NCBI RefSeq assembly: GCF_000759535.1
Contig: NZ_CP009455.1
Span: 2,108,001 to 2,172,000, forward strand
Direction: 5' to 3'
Source: Pseudomonas cremoricolorata
GTDB lineage: Bacteria; Pseudomonadota; Gammaproteobacteria; Pseudomonadales; Pseudomonadaceae
Length of the DNA: 64,000 bases
Shown: positions 1-9,049 of the stretch, in pieces
Numbering within the stretch: position 1 is the first letter of the stretch
Layout: the number at the start of each line of letters is the position of its first letter
Position numbers and translations under genes: made by a program
Notes under the pieces: model-generated
The model's input: the letters and a program-made list of their open reading frames with translations, nothing else
Databases searched by the model: none
What the model was told of the DNA's origin: nothing

Positions 1-2569
1 AACCGGAATAGATGATAGGTCCTTTGATAGCACGGATTGTCTTGTCGTGATAATAAAAAGATAATCGTGTCTGAAATCGCTCTCCCGGCAGGCCATCTAT
101 CCCCGGGAGTCGGCAATGAATGCGTAATGTGCCTACTGAATCTCCAGATCTTTGCTCCCATGCCACTGCGAGGCGTGGCCGGTGGTATAAGCAGTAGACC
201 GCTTCCAATTCTTGTGCATTGGTATAGCGGCTGTAGTTTATTCCCCAAGCGCTGTGCTTGAGCCAAATCTCTACAGGTCCGTGTTTAACCAAGTCAGCAC
301 CCACTGCGAATAGCACGATAGCTACCACCGCAGCGAAAGCCACAATTGCCCATGCGCCCGCACTTAGGCCAAGAACTAGCACTCGACCCGCAGTGCTCGC
401 CATTGTTGCGGCTGAAGCCATAGCACCTGCCCGCGTTGCCACAGCAAGAACACCACCTGCCAATGCCGATTCCAGCAGAAATAATCCTTGTTCTCTGTTG
501 CTGACGCTAAATGCGCTAATGGCTTTCGATAGGTCGCCTATTGCTACAAGTCCAGCTCCAATAGCACCTAAAGTAGCTACGCTTCTTTTCGAAGCGATGA
601 TCTTGGCTCCGTCGTTCGGCGGCTTAATTCCTTGGATACGTAATTTGACAGCTGCGATGCTCGCACTGACTTCTATCGATGAGGCAATTAGCGCGGTGAT
701 GGCACCCAGCAAAGCGAACCCAGCACCTAACCTATCGCTGGCTGTATTCGCATCTTTCAACGCATTCCTCATCCCCACAACAGCCAAATACCCCCCCAAT
801 CCCACAAACAAATGCCCCGCCGGCTCCCGCATTCGTTTCACCGCATTCATGAACGGATTCCCCTCCAGTTCCATCGCCCGTGGCGGCGGTAGCGCCGGTC
901 GATCCTTGGGCGGACTGTCGATTTCGTGGTAGCTGGTCTCGCCGACCTTGACCCATTCATAGAGGGGGATTCGGACAGTCAAGTCGAACTGGGTGATCTT
1001 CGGCGTCGGTACTTTCCAGCCTTGCGCTCTAGCGGTTTCCAGGCTTTGGTGGCCCTGGAACTCATAAGCGGCCCGTTGCAGGTCTGCCAGGTTCATTTCG
1101 TACCGGACCAGAGTGACGTTGGCCCTGATCTCCATCACATGCCGCAAGCGGGGTATCAGCACGTCCGCGCGTTTGGCCGCGGGTATCGCTTGCAGCAGAC
1201 CGATCAGGGCGTTGGTGGCCGGGGTGATGGCATGTTCTTCCATGAAGGCGTCCAGCACCTGGAAGACATTCTTGGCCAGCCCCCCGGCACTGTCGCGCAA
1301 GCGATCGAGGAGGGTCTCACTGCCATTGGCCAGCGCCAGCCAATAGGGGCTGCTGTCCACGGGCATGTCGATCAGCTGGGCCAGCATCTGCGTGCCGCGC
1401 TGGGTGTGCACCAGGGCGCCGATACACTGGAAAACCGCCTGTTCGTAGGCACGGGCCGTGGGGATCACGCGGGTATCGAAGCAGCGCAGCGCCTTGCCCA
1501 GCAGCTTGACCGGATTCATTAGCGCCACCCAGGCGATGGCGTCGTTCACCGCCAGGGCGATGGTTTGATCGAAGGCGTTGATGCGCTCGGCGTACTCGGC
1601 CGGAAATGCCATGGCGTCAGTGTATTTGACGAGCTTTTTCTGCCGGATCAGCGCATTGGCTCCCTCTTCGGAATAAGCAGCCTGCTTGTGCATGGCCTCG
1701 AAGTAGTTGCTGATGAGCGTCGCGCTCTGCAGGGCGTGGGCATTCTGGCCGGCATACTTCGTCTTGCGCTCCACCGCGCTGCTGACCAGGTAATGCAGCT
1801 CGCTGGCAATGCCGATGGGATCGGGCAGGGCAACGGCCAGCGGCGTGATATCGCGGCGTCCGTAGAGTCCGGCATGGAGGCCCTGGATGATGGCGTTGTA
1901 GTCAGGTGCGGTGTTGGGAAACTGGGTTTCGCTCCACTCGAAGTGCCTGGGCGTGCTGTAGCCTCTGGGCACCAGTTCCGGGGTGGCATTGCCGACCAGC
2001 GCGGCATTGAAGGCATGGGGCTGCTCAGGCCCGGCCGCGGGGTCGAGCCTGACGGCGAGGGTGTCGCGCAGGCCATCCTGATTGGTTTCGATGGCCCACA
2101 GCGCACGGTGGCTGAGCAGCGTGTCGCTGATCATCACGTACACCTGCTCGGCGATATGGCTTTGCGGGGCTTGCAGGTAGGGCCTGGCTTGATGGGTTTC
2201 AGGCACGCATTGGCGACCTGGGGTGGCATTGGTTTCGTCGCAGCGGTCCCACCAGATGCGGGCGAAGCGGATGTCCTCGGTGACCTGATAGTGCTGGGTC
2301 CACATGCGCCCGTCTTTGAAGTAGCACAGGTAGACGTAGCTGCCAGGGCGCAATAAGCGCAGGCCATAGGCTTTGCCTGAGCCAAGGGCGGGATAGCCGT
2401 CGGTGCAGAGGGTGGGGAAGATGCTGGGTTCGAGCGGCGTGTCGACGATCCCGTAGCGCAACGGATAGAGCGGGATACTGGGTTCGCACGGCGGGTGCAT
2501 GATACCGACGCCGACTTCCTTCTGATTAGGCCGGTTGGTGCCGAGGGCGATCTTGTACGTGCGGGTCAT
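1..2569 (-). CDS. Type VI secretion effector with VasX-type N-terminal region (3' end outside window)
   Basis: An open frame runs without a stop from an ATG at 2569 to the left edge, giving at least 856 residues; the C-terminus is missing. The N-terminus has the hallmark of the toxin-VasX N-terminal region seen in the BTH_I2691-type effectors: a Pro-rich start with PLRYGIVD near residues 36-43, followed by YGLRLLRPG and a Trp/Tyr-rich YLCYFKDG stretch. From about residue 587 to 764 there are four or five Ala/Gly/Val-rich hydrophobic segments, then a soluble tail. Pore-forming VasX-like toxins have this plan. The start overlaps the stop of the upstream DUF4123 gene (ATGA), as expected for an adaptor-effector pair. 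The 60 bases 1-60 hold 23 G/C and 1561-1620 hold 36, so the C-terminal half is visibly more AT-rich. Delivery by T6SS and pore formation are inferred from family knowledge. An immunity gene would lie beyond the left edge. Confidence 0.85.
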   Translation of the reverse strand, partial: MTRTYKIALGTNRPNQKEVGVGIMHPPCEPSIPLYPLRYGIVDTPLEPSIFPTLCTDGYPALGSGKAYGLRLLRPGSYVYLCYFKDGRMWTQHYQVTEDIRFARIWWDRCDETNATPGRQCVPETHQARPYLQAPQSHIAEQVYVMISDTLLSHRALWAIETNQDGLRDTLAVRLDPAAGPEQPHAFNAALVGNATPELVPRGYSTPRHFEWSETQFPNTAPDYNAIIQGLHAGLYGRRDITPLAVALPDPIGIASELHYLVSSAVERKTKYAGQNAHALQSATLISNYFEAMHKQAAYSEEGANALIRQKKLVKYTDAMAFPAEYAERINAFDQTIALAVNDAIAWVALMNPVKLLGKALRCFDTRVIPTARAYEQAVFQCIGALVHTQRGTQMLAQLIDMPVDSSPYWLALANGSETLLDRLRDSAGGLAKNVFQVLDAFMEEHAITPATNALIGLLQAIPAAKRADVLIPRLRHVMEIRANVTLVRYEMNLADLQRAAYEFQGHQSLETARAQGWKVPTPKITQFDLTVRIPLYEWVKVGETSYHEIDSPPKDRPALPPPRAMELEGNPFMNAVKRMREPAGHLFVGLGGYLAVVGMRNALKDANTASDRLGAGFALLGAITALIASSIEVSASIAAVKLRIQGIKPPNDGAKIIASKRSVATLGAIGAGLVAIGDLSKAISAFSVSNREQGLFLLESALAGGVLAVATRAGAMASAATMASTAGRVLVLGLSAGAWAIVAFAAVVAIVLFAVGADLVKHGPVEIWLKHSAWGINYSRYTNAQELEAVYCLYHRPRLAVAWEQRSGDSVGTLRIHCRLPGIDGLPGERFQTRLSFYYHDKTIRAIKGPIIYSG

Positions 2570-3507
2570 GGCGTTTCTCCGGTCACATCCTGCGCTGCCA
2601 ATTGCGCGAGCCGTGCTTCTGCGTCGATCAGCCGCTGTTTTCCCTCGACCGCGCGCCGCAGCATGATTTCGCGAAGCACCCGGTCGTGGTCGAAGAAGCG
2701 CTGTGGATACCGCAAGCGCAGCTCCATGAAGTGGCGTACGTCGCGCTCTGTGCGTAGCGTCAGCGCGCTGGCTTCAAGGGCGAAGGCGTTCAGTCGGCGC
2801 CAGAGCTCGGCCTGAGCGTCTGCAGCGTCGTAGACCGGGAAGCGCCTGCGAAACTCACGGGCGCAATCGCGCATGAACCATGCCTGGGTGGCCGGGTTCA
2901 GCGCCGCCTCTTCGTATGTGCTCAGCTCGAAGGGCCGTTGCGCGATGGTCGGCGCCGCGCCGGTCACGGGCGCATCGACCGATACCCACTCGCCCGAGTG
3001 TTGGTCGCCGGCGTACCAGACAAGACGTTGAATAGGGCCGAGCAGTTGCGCCAGCCGCTCGGCTGGCAAGGCTTCGCAGAGTTCTTCGAGGGCGCGAAAG
3101 GCACCGAGGCCGAACGACAGCGCTTGACCGTTGGCACCTGTCAGCTGTTGCAGATGCTCGAGGTGGGCCACGAGGCTGTCTTCATCGTCCGGCGCCAGCA
3201 CAATCAAGCCGATCTGCTGGGGCAGCCAGTGAGCGAGTGCGTGGTTGAAGATCGACTCATCGAGCGTCACCAGCAGCGGCCCTGAACGATAGCCCGGTGG
3301 GGTGAACGCCCACGGTGTGCCGTACCACAGCCAGCGACCGTTGAAGAATCGGTCGAGCTGCTTGAGTTCATCCTGGAGGGTTTGGCTCAGTGCGCCGTTC
3401 AGCCAGACCCATGCCCGAGCGCTTTGTTGCAGTGTGGCCCAGTCCGGTATGGGAGATGCCTTCACCACTTGGCGCGAATAGTCGGGAAACTCGGACGTTG
3501 CGCTCAT
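2566..3507 (-). CDS. DUF4123 domain protein, T6SS effector adaptor/chaperone
   Basis: This 313-residue protein begins MSATSEFPDY at the ATG at 3507, preceded by GGGGAG seven bases upstream; an upstream in-frame start lacks such a site. The first 140 residues carry the DUF4123 pattern: LNGALSQTLQDELKQL, then a WYGTPW motif, SGPLLVTLD, and Asp/Glu-rich loops before an Arg-rich C-terminal helix region. DUF4123 proteins (Tap/TEC) are cytoplasmic adaptors that load a cognate effector onto VgrG. The stop overlaps the start of the effector gene by the ATGA arrangement, so the two are probably translated together. No vgrG lies between this gene and ychF, which is unusual for such a module. Confidence 0.85.
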   Translation of the reverse strand: MSATSEFPDYSRQVVKASPIPDWATLQQSARAWVWLNGALSQTLQDELKQLDRFFNGRWLWYGTPWAFTPPGYRSGPLLVTLDESIFNHALAHWLPQQIGLIVLAPDDEDSLVAHLEHLQQLTGANGQALSFGLGAFRALEELCEALPAERLAQLLGPIQRLVWYAGDQHSGEWVSVDAPVTGAAPTIAQRPFELSTYEEAALNPATQAWFMRDCAREFRRRFPVYDAADAQAELWRRLNAFALEASALTLRTERDVRHFMELRLRYPQRFFDHDRVLREIMLRRAVEGKQRLIDAEARLAQLAAQDVTGETP

Positions 3508-3584
3508 CAGGCAGCTCCCCTGCAGGCAGCAATGCTGTGGCAAGCGTCAGCTATCCAGCGGATGATGAAAGATGAAATCGTCAT
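3507..3584 (-). CDS. Possible 25-residue coupled microprotein upstream of the DUF4123 gene
   Basis: A short frame starts MTISSFIIRW at 3584, behind a GGGAG about six bases upstream. It encodes 25 residues and ends with a TGA whose last base is the A of the DUF4123 start (TGATG). The arrangement suggests a leader whose translation feeds ribosomes into the DUF4123 gene. The sequence is mildly hydrophobic with two Cys. I do not recognise it and it may be chance. Confidence 0.3.
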   Translation of the reverse strand: MTISSFIIRWIADACHSIAACRGAA

Positions 3585-3965
3585 GGTGAGCTCCCGGTGA
3601 GGACGAACTTGAATGGCCGTCTCTGGCGTCAAGTGGCGGTCACTCTTTTTAGAAGCATCATCCGAGGTTGGGAATTGAGAACGGTCTGAGGAACGTGCAG
3701 GAAGCGTCCTTTTCTCGCTGTAAGGCTCGAGGCGTGCCTGGAAAAGCGGGCTGTAAGTGGTTTCAGCAGGAGAGAGTGCCGGCTTGAAAAGCGCTGGCAG
3801 GGTGCATCAGGGGGAAGGGGCGTAGCGGGGAGGGGGCAGCAGAGCCAGATAGCATCGGCCGTATTGCTGGCAGTACGACGGGGTCGGCGGAGCGGCGGGT
3901 GCGGCAGGCCCTTGGGCAAAGGGCCTGCCGATTCCAGCGAACATTGCCGAACGCTGAAGGGGACG
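3585..3965. other. Intergenic region between ychF and the T6SS module
   Basis: No convincing gene is seen on either strand. It should hold the promoter of the minus-strand T6SS effector module and the 3' end of the ychF transcript. A strong hairpin near 3902-3930 is listed separately. A 96-codon minus-strand frame at 3629-3919 has the Pro/Arg-rich composition of chance frames in high-GC DNA. Confidence 0.5.
3902..3930 (-). terminator. Hairpin downstream of ychF
   Basis: A 12-bp perfect stem (cggcaggccctt paired with aagggcctgccg) closes a short loop 36 bases beyond the ychF stop. It is not followed by a T run in either direction, so it is a likely 3'-end hairpin rather than a textbook intrinsic terminator. 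Confidence 0.4.
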
Positions 3966-5066
3966 TCAGACGTTGAAGCGGAAGTGCATCACGTCACCGT
4001 CCTTGACGATGTATTCCTTGCCTTCCAGACGCCATTTGCCGGCTTCCTTGGCGCCGCTTTCACCCTTGAACTGGATGAAGTCGTCGTAGGCCACCACTTC
4101 GGCGCGGATGAAGCCTTTCTCGAAGTCGGTATGGATCACGCCAGCGGCCTGTGGGGCAGTGGCACCGACACGCACGGTCCAGGCACGTACTTCCTGCACG
4201 CCGGCAGTGAAGTAGGTCTGCAGGTTGAGCAGTTCGTACCCGGCGCGGATCACGCGGTTCAGGCCAGGCTCTTCGAGGCCCAAGGCTTCGAGGAACATGT
4301 CTTTCTCTTCGCCGTCGTCCAGCTCGGCGATTTCCGCTTCGATCTTGTTGCACACCGGCACCACCACCGCGCCTTCTTCTTCAGCGATGGCCTTGACCAC
4401 GTCCAGGTGCGGGTTGTTGTCGAAGCCGTCTTCGGCGACGTTGGCGATGTACATCACCGGCTTGCTGGTCAGCAGGTGGAAGCCGCGGATCACGGCTTTC
4501 TCGTCGGCGCTCATGCGCTTCATCAGGCTGCGTGCCGGCTTGCCCTCGGTGAAGTGCGGAATGAGTTGTTCGAGAATGGCCTTCTGCGCCAGGGCTTCCT
4601 TGTCGCCGCCCTTGGCGTTGCGCGCAACCTTCTGCAGTTGCTTCTCGCAGCTGTCGAGGTCGGCGAAGATCAGTTCCAGGTCGATGATCTCGATGTCGCG
4701 CTTGGGGTCGACGCTGTTGGAGACGTGAATCACGTTCTCGTCTTCGAAGCAGCGCACCACGTGGGCGATGGCGTCGGTCTCGCGGATGTTGGCGAGGAAC
4801 TTGTTGCCCAGGCCTTCACCTTTCGAGGCGCCCGCGACTAGCCCTGCGATGTCGACGAATTCCATGGTGGTGGGCAGGATGCGGTTGGGCTTGACGATTT
4901 CTGCCAGTGCCGCAAGGCGCGCATCGGGCATGGGAACGATACCGCTGTTGGGCTCGATGGTGCAGAAGGGGAAGTTCTCAGCGGCGATGCCGGACTTGGT
5001 CAGCGCGTTGAACAGGGTGGACTTGCCAACGTTGGGCAGGCCGACGATGCCGCAATTGAAACCCAT
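3966..5066 (-). CDS. ychF: Redox-regulated ATPase YchF (OLA1 family)
   Basis: The 366-residue protein starts [10 protein letters not shown] at 5066; this matches the usual length, and the longer upstream frame has no family resemblance. The P-loop GLPNVGKS lies at residues 9-16. Later come [10 protein letters not shown] (switch II/G3) and NVAE in place of the NKxD guanine-specificity motif, the change that makes YchF prefer ATP over GTP. A C-terminal TGS domain ends in [12 protein letters not shown]. It is a cytoplasmic P-loop ATPase that binds ribosomes and is linked to stress responses. It lies 22 bases downstream of pth, the standard pth-ychF pair in proteobacteria. Confidence 0.97.
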   Translation of the reverse strand: MGFNCGIVGLPNVGKSTLFNALTKSGIAAENFPFCTIEPNSGIVPMPDARLAALAEIVKPNRILPTTMEFVDIAGLVAGASKGEGLGNKFLANIRETDAIAHVVRCFEDENVIHVSNSVDPKRDIEIIDLELIFADLDSCEKQLQKVARNAKGGDKEALAQKAILEQLIPHFTEGKPARSLMKRMSADEKAVIRGFHLLTSKPVMYIANVAEDGFDNNPHLDVVKAIAEEEGAVVVPVCNKIEAEIAELDDGEEKDMFLEALGLEEPGLNRVIRAGYELLNLQTYFTAGVQEVRAWTVRVGATAPQAAGVIHTDFEKGFIRAEVVAYDDFIQFKGESGAKEAGKWRLEGKEYIVKDGDVMHFRFNV

Positions 5067-5088
5067 GGGAATTCCCCTCTCTAGGAAG

Positions 5089-5673
5089 TCAGGCCTTTTG
5101 GCCGTGCAGCTCGCGCATCGCCTTGGCGAAGTCGCCAGCGAGGACATCCGGCAGCACGCCGAGGGCGTAATCGATGCTGGTGTCGAGTTTGTCCTGCTCG
5201 GCGCGCGGGGCGCGGCCAAGGACGAAGTTGGACACCAGCTTGGCGTCACCTGGGTGGCCGATGCCAAGCCTCAGGCGATGGAAATCGTTCTGGTTGCCGA
5301 GTTGCGCGATGATGTCGCGCAGCCCGTTGTGGCCACCGTGGCCGCCGCCCTTCTTGAGCTTGGCGACCCCTGGAGGCAGGTCGAGTTCGTCGTGGGCCAC
5401 CAGAATCGCTTCCGGCGCGATGCGGAAGAAATTGGCCAATGCCGCCACGGACTGGCCGCTGCGGTTCATGTAGGTGGTGGGGATCAACAGACGAACATCA
5501 CGGCCCTGATGGCTGAATTTCGCCGTCAGGCCAAAATACTTGCGGTCAGCGTTGAGTGAAACACGCTGGGCGCTGGCGATGCGTTCAACGAAAAGAGCCC
5601 CTGCGTTATGCCGGGTCTGTTCGTATTCGGGGCCTGGGTTTCCCAGGCCGACGATCAACTGGATGGCGGTCAC
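5089..5673 (-). CDS. pth: Peptidyl-tRNA hydrolase
   Basis: The 194-residue enzyme cleaves the ester bond of peptidyl-tRNAs released from stalled ribosomes. It starts at a GTG (5673) behind GGAAGAG. Visible motifs are [17 protein letters not shown], with the catalytic His at residue 22, the TYMNRSG segment, the [11 protein letters not shown] segment with its conserved Asp, and GGHNGLRDI. Length and order match the family. It sits between rplY and ychF on the minus strand, the same order as in other pseudomonads. Confidence 0.97.
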   Translation of the reverse strand: MTAIQLIVGLGNPGPEYEQTRHNAGALFVERIASAQRVSLNADRKYFGLTAKFSHQGRDVRLLIPTTYMNRSGQSVAALANFFRIAPEAILVAHDELDLPPGVAKLKKGGGHGGHNGLRDIIAQLGNQNDFHRLRLGIGHPGDAKLVSNFVLGRAPRAEQDKLDTSIDYALGVLPDVLAGDFAKAMRELHGQKA

Positions 5674-5697
5674 GTCAGGGGCTCTTCCTTGGGGTAG

Positions 5698-5728
5698 TCA
5701 GGGTACGGTGCGCGGCACTGTACCCTGA
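5698..5728 (-). terminator. Imperfect hairpin between rplY and pth
   Basis: The sequence tcagggtac-g-gtgc-gcg-gcac-t-gtaccctga folds into a long stem with one internal mismatch, 21 bases after the rplY stop. There is no T run in the minus direction, so it may attenuate or stabilise the rplY transcript rather than end it fully. Confidence 0.4.
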
Positions 5729-5749
5729 GCAACACCGGCGTGCGAGTGA

Positions 5750-6349
5750 TTACTCGGCAGCGCCTTCTTCGCCTTCTTCGGCAACGATACGCGGGGCGTG
5801 AACGTTGGCGACGGCTTTGTCGTCACCGTGGGCCAGGGCCACGAACTCGACGCCTTTCGGAGCCTTGAGGTCCGACAGGTGGATGATGGTGCCGATTTCG
5901 GCGCCATTGAGGTCGACTTCGATGAACTCAGGCAGGTCTTTAGCTTCGCAGGACACTTCCAGCTCGGTCTCGGTGTGCGAGATTTCGCCGCCGTTCTTCA
6001 GGGTGGTCTCTTCGTTGATGAAGTGAACCGGAACCTTGGCGGTCAGCTTCTGGCCAGCGACAACGCGAACGAAGTCGGCGTGCATGATGAAACCCTTGGA
6101 CGGGTGACGCTGCATGGCCTTGACGATGACGTTCTGCTTGGCGCCGTCGACGTTCAGTTCCAGAACGTGGCTGTAGGCAGCTTCGTTTTCGAACAGTTTG
6201 GCGATTTCCTTGGCCACGATGGTCAGGGATTGCGCTTCCTGGTTACCGCCGTAAACGACGGCCGGGATGTTGGCGGAGTGACGCAGGCGGCGGCTCGCAC
6301 CTTTCCCCAGGTCAGTACGCGCTTGGGCGTTCAGGGTGAATTCGTTCAT
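5750..6349 (-). CDS. rplY: 50S ribosomal protein L25/general stress protein Ctc
   Basis: The 199-residue protein starts [25 protein letters not shown] at 6349. The first 95 residues are the L25 5S-rRNA-binding domain ([31 protein letters not shown]). The remainder is the acidic beta-rich TL5/Ctc C-terminal domain ending in Glu/Ala repeats. The two-domain form is normal in Pseudomonas. It lies between prs and pth; a strong terminator after prs suggests that rplY also has its own promoter. Confidence 0.97.
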   Translation of the reverse strand: MNEFTLNAQARTDLGKGASRRLRHSANIPAVVYGGNQEAQSLTIVAKEIAKLFENEAAYSHVLELNVDGAKQNVIVKAMQRHPSKGFIMHADFVRVVAGQKLTAKVPVHFINEETTLKNGGEISHTETELEVSCEAKDLPEFIEVDLNGAEIGTIIHLSDLKAPKGVEFVALAHGDDKAVANVHAPRIVAEEGEEGAAE

Positions 6350-6412
6350 TTTACTTCTCCAATGTAGCCAGCCCCGGGTGACACTTGCGACCAGTGCCAA
6401 GGCGGGGTGGGC

Positions 6413-6450
6413 AAAAAAGCCCCGCCCCAACGAAGGTGTTGGGGCGGGGC
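6413..6450 (-). terminator. Intrinsic terminator downstream of prs
   Basis: On the minus strand a 13-bp perfect GC stem (gccccgccccaac with gttggggcggggc) is followed directly by six T. It lies 38 bases past the prs stop and is a textbook rho-independent terminator. Confidence 0.9.
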
Positions 6451-6488
6451 GCTTTCATCAACGGACGTTTCGCAGCAGGGCAAAGCCC

Positions 6489-7430
6489 TTAACGGAACAT
6501 CGCGCTGATCGATTCTTCGTTGCTGATACGGCGAACCGCTTCGGCAACTACCGGTGCGATATCCAGCTGGCGGATACGGTCACAGGCTTGAGCAGCGGCA
6601 GACAGCGGAATGGTGTTGGTCACCACCAGCTCGTCGAGTACCGACTTCTCGATGTTCTCGATCGCCCGGCCGGAAAGGACAGGGTGCGTGCAGTAGGCGT
6701 AAACCTTGGCAGCGCCGTGTTCCTTCAGCGCCTTGGCCGCGTGGCACAGGGTGCCGGCGGTGTCGACCATGTCGTCTACCAGGATGCAGGTGCGACCTTC
6801 GACGTCGCCGATGATGTGCATCACTTCGGAGTGATTGGCCTTTTCACGGCGTTTGTCGATGATCCCGAGATCGACGCCCAAGGACTTGGCGACGGCGCGA
6901 GCACGCACCACGCCACCGATGTCCGGGGAGACGATCATCAGGTTGTCGAAACGCTGGTCTTCGATGTCGTCGACCAGTACGGGCGAGCCGTAGATGTTGT
7001 CGACGGGGATATCGAAGAAGCCCTGGATCTGGTCTGCGTGCAGGTCGACGGTGAGTACACGGTCGATGCCGACGACGGTGAGCATGTCAGCGACGACTTT
7101 GGCGCTGATGGCTACACGGGCCGAACGCGGACGGCGATCCTGGCGGGCGTATCCGAAGTAGGGAATCACGGCGGTGATTCGGGAGGCTGAGGAGCGGCGG
7201 AAGGCGTCGGCCATCACTACCAGTTCCATCAGATTATCGTTGGTCGGGGCACACGTCGGCTGAATGATGAAGACGTCTTTGCCGCGAACGTTTTCATTGA
7301 TCTCAGTGCTGATTTCGCCGTCGGAGAACTTACCGACAGAAACATCACCCAGTGGGATATGCAGCTGACGTACGACACGCCGAGCCAGATCGGGGTTGGC
7401 ATTCCCCGTGAAGACCATCATCTTGGACAC
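6489..7430 (-). CDS. prs: Ribose-phosphate pyrophosphokinase (PRPP synthetase)
   Basis: It makes PRPP from ribose 5-phosphate and ATP, feeding nucleotide, His, Trp and NAD synthesis. The 313-residue form starts at the GTG at 7430 ([10 protein letters not shown]), which gives the usual Pseudomonas N-terminus; ATGs at 7421 and 7418 are alternatives. Motifs include KFSDGEI, the NDNLMEL segment, the [13 protein letters not shown] loop and the PRPP-binding [12 protein letters not shown]. Genes elsewhere in the window use PRPP (upp, hpt, nadC). The gene follows tRNA-Gln by 46 bases and may share its transcript. Confidence 0.97.
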   Translation of the reverse strand: MSKMMVFTGNANPDLARRVVRQLHIPLGDVSVGKFSDGEISTEINENVRGKDVFIIQPTCAPTNDNLMELVVMADAFRRSSASRITAVIPYFGYARQDRRPRSARVAISAKVVADMLTVVGIDRVLTVDLHADQIQGFFDIPVDNIYGSPVLVDDIEDQRFDNLMIVSPDIGGVVRARAVAKSLGVDLGIIDKRREKANHSEVMHIIGDVEGRTCILVDDMVDTAGTLCHAAKALKEHGAAKVYAYCTHPVLSGRAIENIEKSVLDELVVTNTIPLSAAAQACDRIRQLDIAPVVAEAVRRISNEESISAMFR

Positions 7431-7476
7431 GCGCAGTACCTGAAGGCTGAGGGTAACCTGGATGAAAATAGGAAAA

Positions 7477-7551
7477 TGGCAGGGGCGGCTGGATTCGAAC
7501 CAACGCATGGCAGGATCAAAACCTGCTGCCTTACCGCTTGGCGACGCCCCT
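7477..7551 (-). tRNA. tRNA-Gln (anticodon TTG)
   Basis: The 75-nt minus-strand sequence forms a full cloverleaf. The acceptor stem is AGGGGCG/CGCCCCT, the anticodon stem-loop is gcagg-TTTTGAT-cctgc with TTG in the 34-36 positions, the T arm is GTTCGAATC, and CCA is encoded at 7479-7477. It reads CAA/CAG Gln codons. It lies between ispE and prs, its conserved position in Pseudomonas. Confidence 0.97.
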
Positions 7552-7585
7552 GTATCTGTTGCTGCGAATACTGTGTATTCGACTT

Positions 7586-8425
7586 CTAGAGCAGGTCTTG
7601 AAGCGTGCGGTGCAATATCGAGACATTGCAACCTTTAGCGACAAACCCTGTTTGGGTCTCTGAAAGAAGGGCCAGAACTCTATCAGCTTCGGCTTTGCTT
7701 GGGAAGGCCCCAAACACGCAACTTCCAGTGCCGGTCAATCGAGCTTCCGTATATTTACCCAATGAAATCAGCGCGTTGCGAACTTCTGGATAACGTTGCT
7801 CTACCACCGGTTGGCAGTCATTACGACTGTTTCCCTCGGGAACGGGGCGCATCTTAAGGGGGAGGGAATCACGTGTCAACTGCGGATGCGAAAAAATTTC
7901 CGCTGTGCTGACAGACACTTGCGGCACCAGCACGACATACCAGGGCTCCTGGGGATCGACCGGTGTGAGCTGTTCGCCGACCCCTTCGGCGAACGCCGCA
8001 TGCCCGCGCACGAACACCGGCACATCGGCGCCCAGGCCCAGACCCAGCTGTGCCAGACGGTCGAAATCCCAACCCAGTTGCCACAGATGATTGAGACCGA
8101 GCAGCGTGGTGGCGGCGTCGGAGCTGCCGCCGCCGATGCCGCCACCCATGGGCAGCACCTTGTCGAGCCAGATGTCGGCACCCAGTGGGCAGCCGGCGAG
8201 CTGTTGCAATTGACGCGCAGCGCGAACGATCAGGTTGCTGTCGTGCGGCACTGATTCAAGCGCGTCGTGCAGGCGGATTTCGCCATCTTCACGCAGCGCG
8301 AAGCGCAGGGTGTCGCCGTGGTCGAGGAACTGGAACACGGTTTCCAGCAGGTGGTAGCCATCGTCGCGGCGACCGAGGATGTGCAACCACAAGTTGAGCT
8401 TGGCAGGGGCAGGCAGGGTTAGCAC
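7586..8425 (-). CDS. ispE: 4-(cytidine 5'-diphospho)-2-C-methyl-D-erythritol kinase
   Basis: This GHMP-family kinase phosphorylates the 2-hydroxyl of CDP-methylerythritol in the non-mevalonate isoprenoid pathway. The 279-residue protein begins at a GTG (8425), three bases after the lolB stop. Diagnostic segments are [13 protein letters not shown] at the N-terminus, the ATP-binding [14 protein letters not shown] and the C-terminal [12 protein letters not shown]. The enzyme is cytoplasmic and ATP-dependent. Close spacing to lolB indicates one transcript. Confidence 0.97.
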   Translation of the reverse strand: MLTLPAPAKLNLWLHILGRRDDGYHLLETVFQFLDHGDTLRFALREDGEIRLHDALESVPHDSNLIVRAARQLQQLAGCPLGADIWLDKVLPMGGGIGGGSSDAATTLLGLNHLWQLGWDFDRLAQLGLGLGADVPVFVRGHAAFAEGVGEQLTPVDPQEPWYVVLVPQVSVSTAEIFSHPQLTRDSLPLKMRPVPEGNSRNDCQPVVEQRYPEVRNALISLGKYTEARLTGTGSCVFGAFPSKAEADRVLALLSETQTGFVAKGCNVSILHRTLQDLL

Positions 8426-8428
8426 GAA

Positions 8429-9046
8429 TCAGTGCCCCAGCTGGCGCGGCTGCCAGTCCTTGACCACCAGGGTCACGTCGATGTTTTCGCCGTGCAGCTT
8501 GAGGCGCTCGGGCAGCCAGTAGCCGTTCTGCTCGGCATAGCTGAGGTATTGGACCTGCCAGCCATCCTGCTTCAGGCTGGCCAGGCGGCTGTCGCCGTCG
8601 AGGGTCAGCTGGCTCTTGCTGTCGGGCGCCGGCAGGCCTCGCACCCACCAGACCAGGTGCGACACCGGCAGGCGCCAGCCCAGTTGTTCTTGCAGCAGTG
8701 CTTCAGGGTCGGCCGCTTCATAGCGGCCCTGGTTGGCAACTTCCAGCACGACTGCGCCAGGACGCCCGGTCAGGCGTGCGGCGCCACGGCCCAGCGGGCC
8801 GGCCAGGCGGATGTCGTAGTAATCCTGCCGCTGCAGCCAGAACAGCGTGCCGCTGCCCGAATCCTGCGGGGCGCGGATGCCGACTTTGCCGTTGATCTGC
8901 CAGCCATCGAGGCTGCTGAGCTGCGCCTTGTGCTCACGCCATTGCTGGGAATTGCCCTGGCCTTGCAAGGCTTCGCGAGAGCCGGTGCCGGCACAGCCGG
9001 CGAGCAGGGCGATCAGGGAGAAGGTAATGAGTTGACGCATGAACAT
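8429..9046 (-). CDS. lolB: Outer-membrane lipoprotein receptor LolB
   Basis: LolB takes lipoproteins from periplasmic LolA and inserts them in the outer membrane. The 205-residue precursor begins [10 protein letters not shown] and has a lipobox LLAGC at about residues 14-18. The mature part contains [13 protein letters not shown], the [21 protein letters not shown] segment and a C-terminal DWQPR, all typical. A second ATG at 9040 is possible. It follows the TPR lipoprotein gene by three bases and precedes ispE by three, so the three form an operon. Confidence 0.96.
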   Translation of the reverse strand: MFMRQLITFSLIALLAGCAGTGSREALQGQGNSQQWREHKAQLSSLDGWQINGKVGIRAPQDSGSGTLFWLQRQDYYDIRLAGPLGRGAARLTGRPGAVVLEVANQGRYEAADPEALLQEQLGWRLPVSHLVWWVRGLPAPDSKSQLTLDGDSRLASLKQDGWQVQYLSYAEQNGYWLPERLKLHGENIDVTLVVKDWQPRQLGH

Positions 9047-9049
9047 GTC

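Noticed and set aside
791..797. C7 homopolymer inside the T6SS effector gene (phase variation?)
   Set aside because: Seven bases is not exceptional at this GC content, and the reading frame is intact on both sides.
258..932. 224-codon plus-strand frame at the left edge
   Set aside because: It is antisense to the open T6SS effector frame and is Ala/Pro/Ser-rich, typical of complementary frames.
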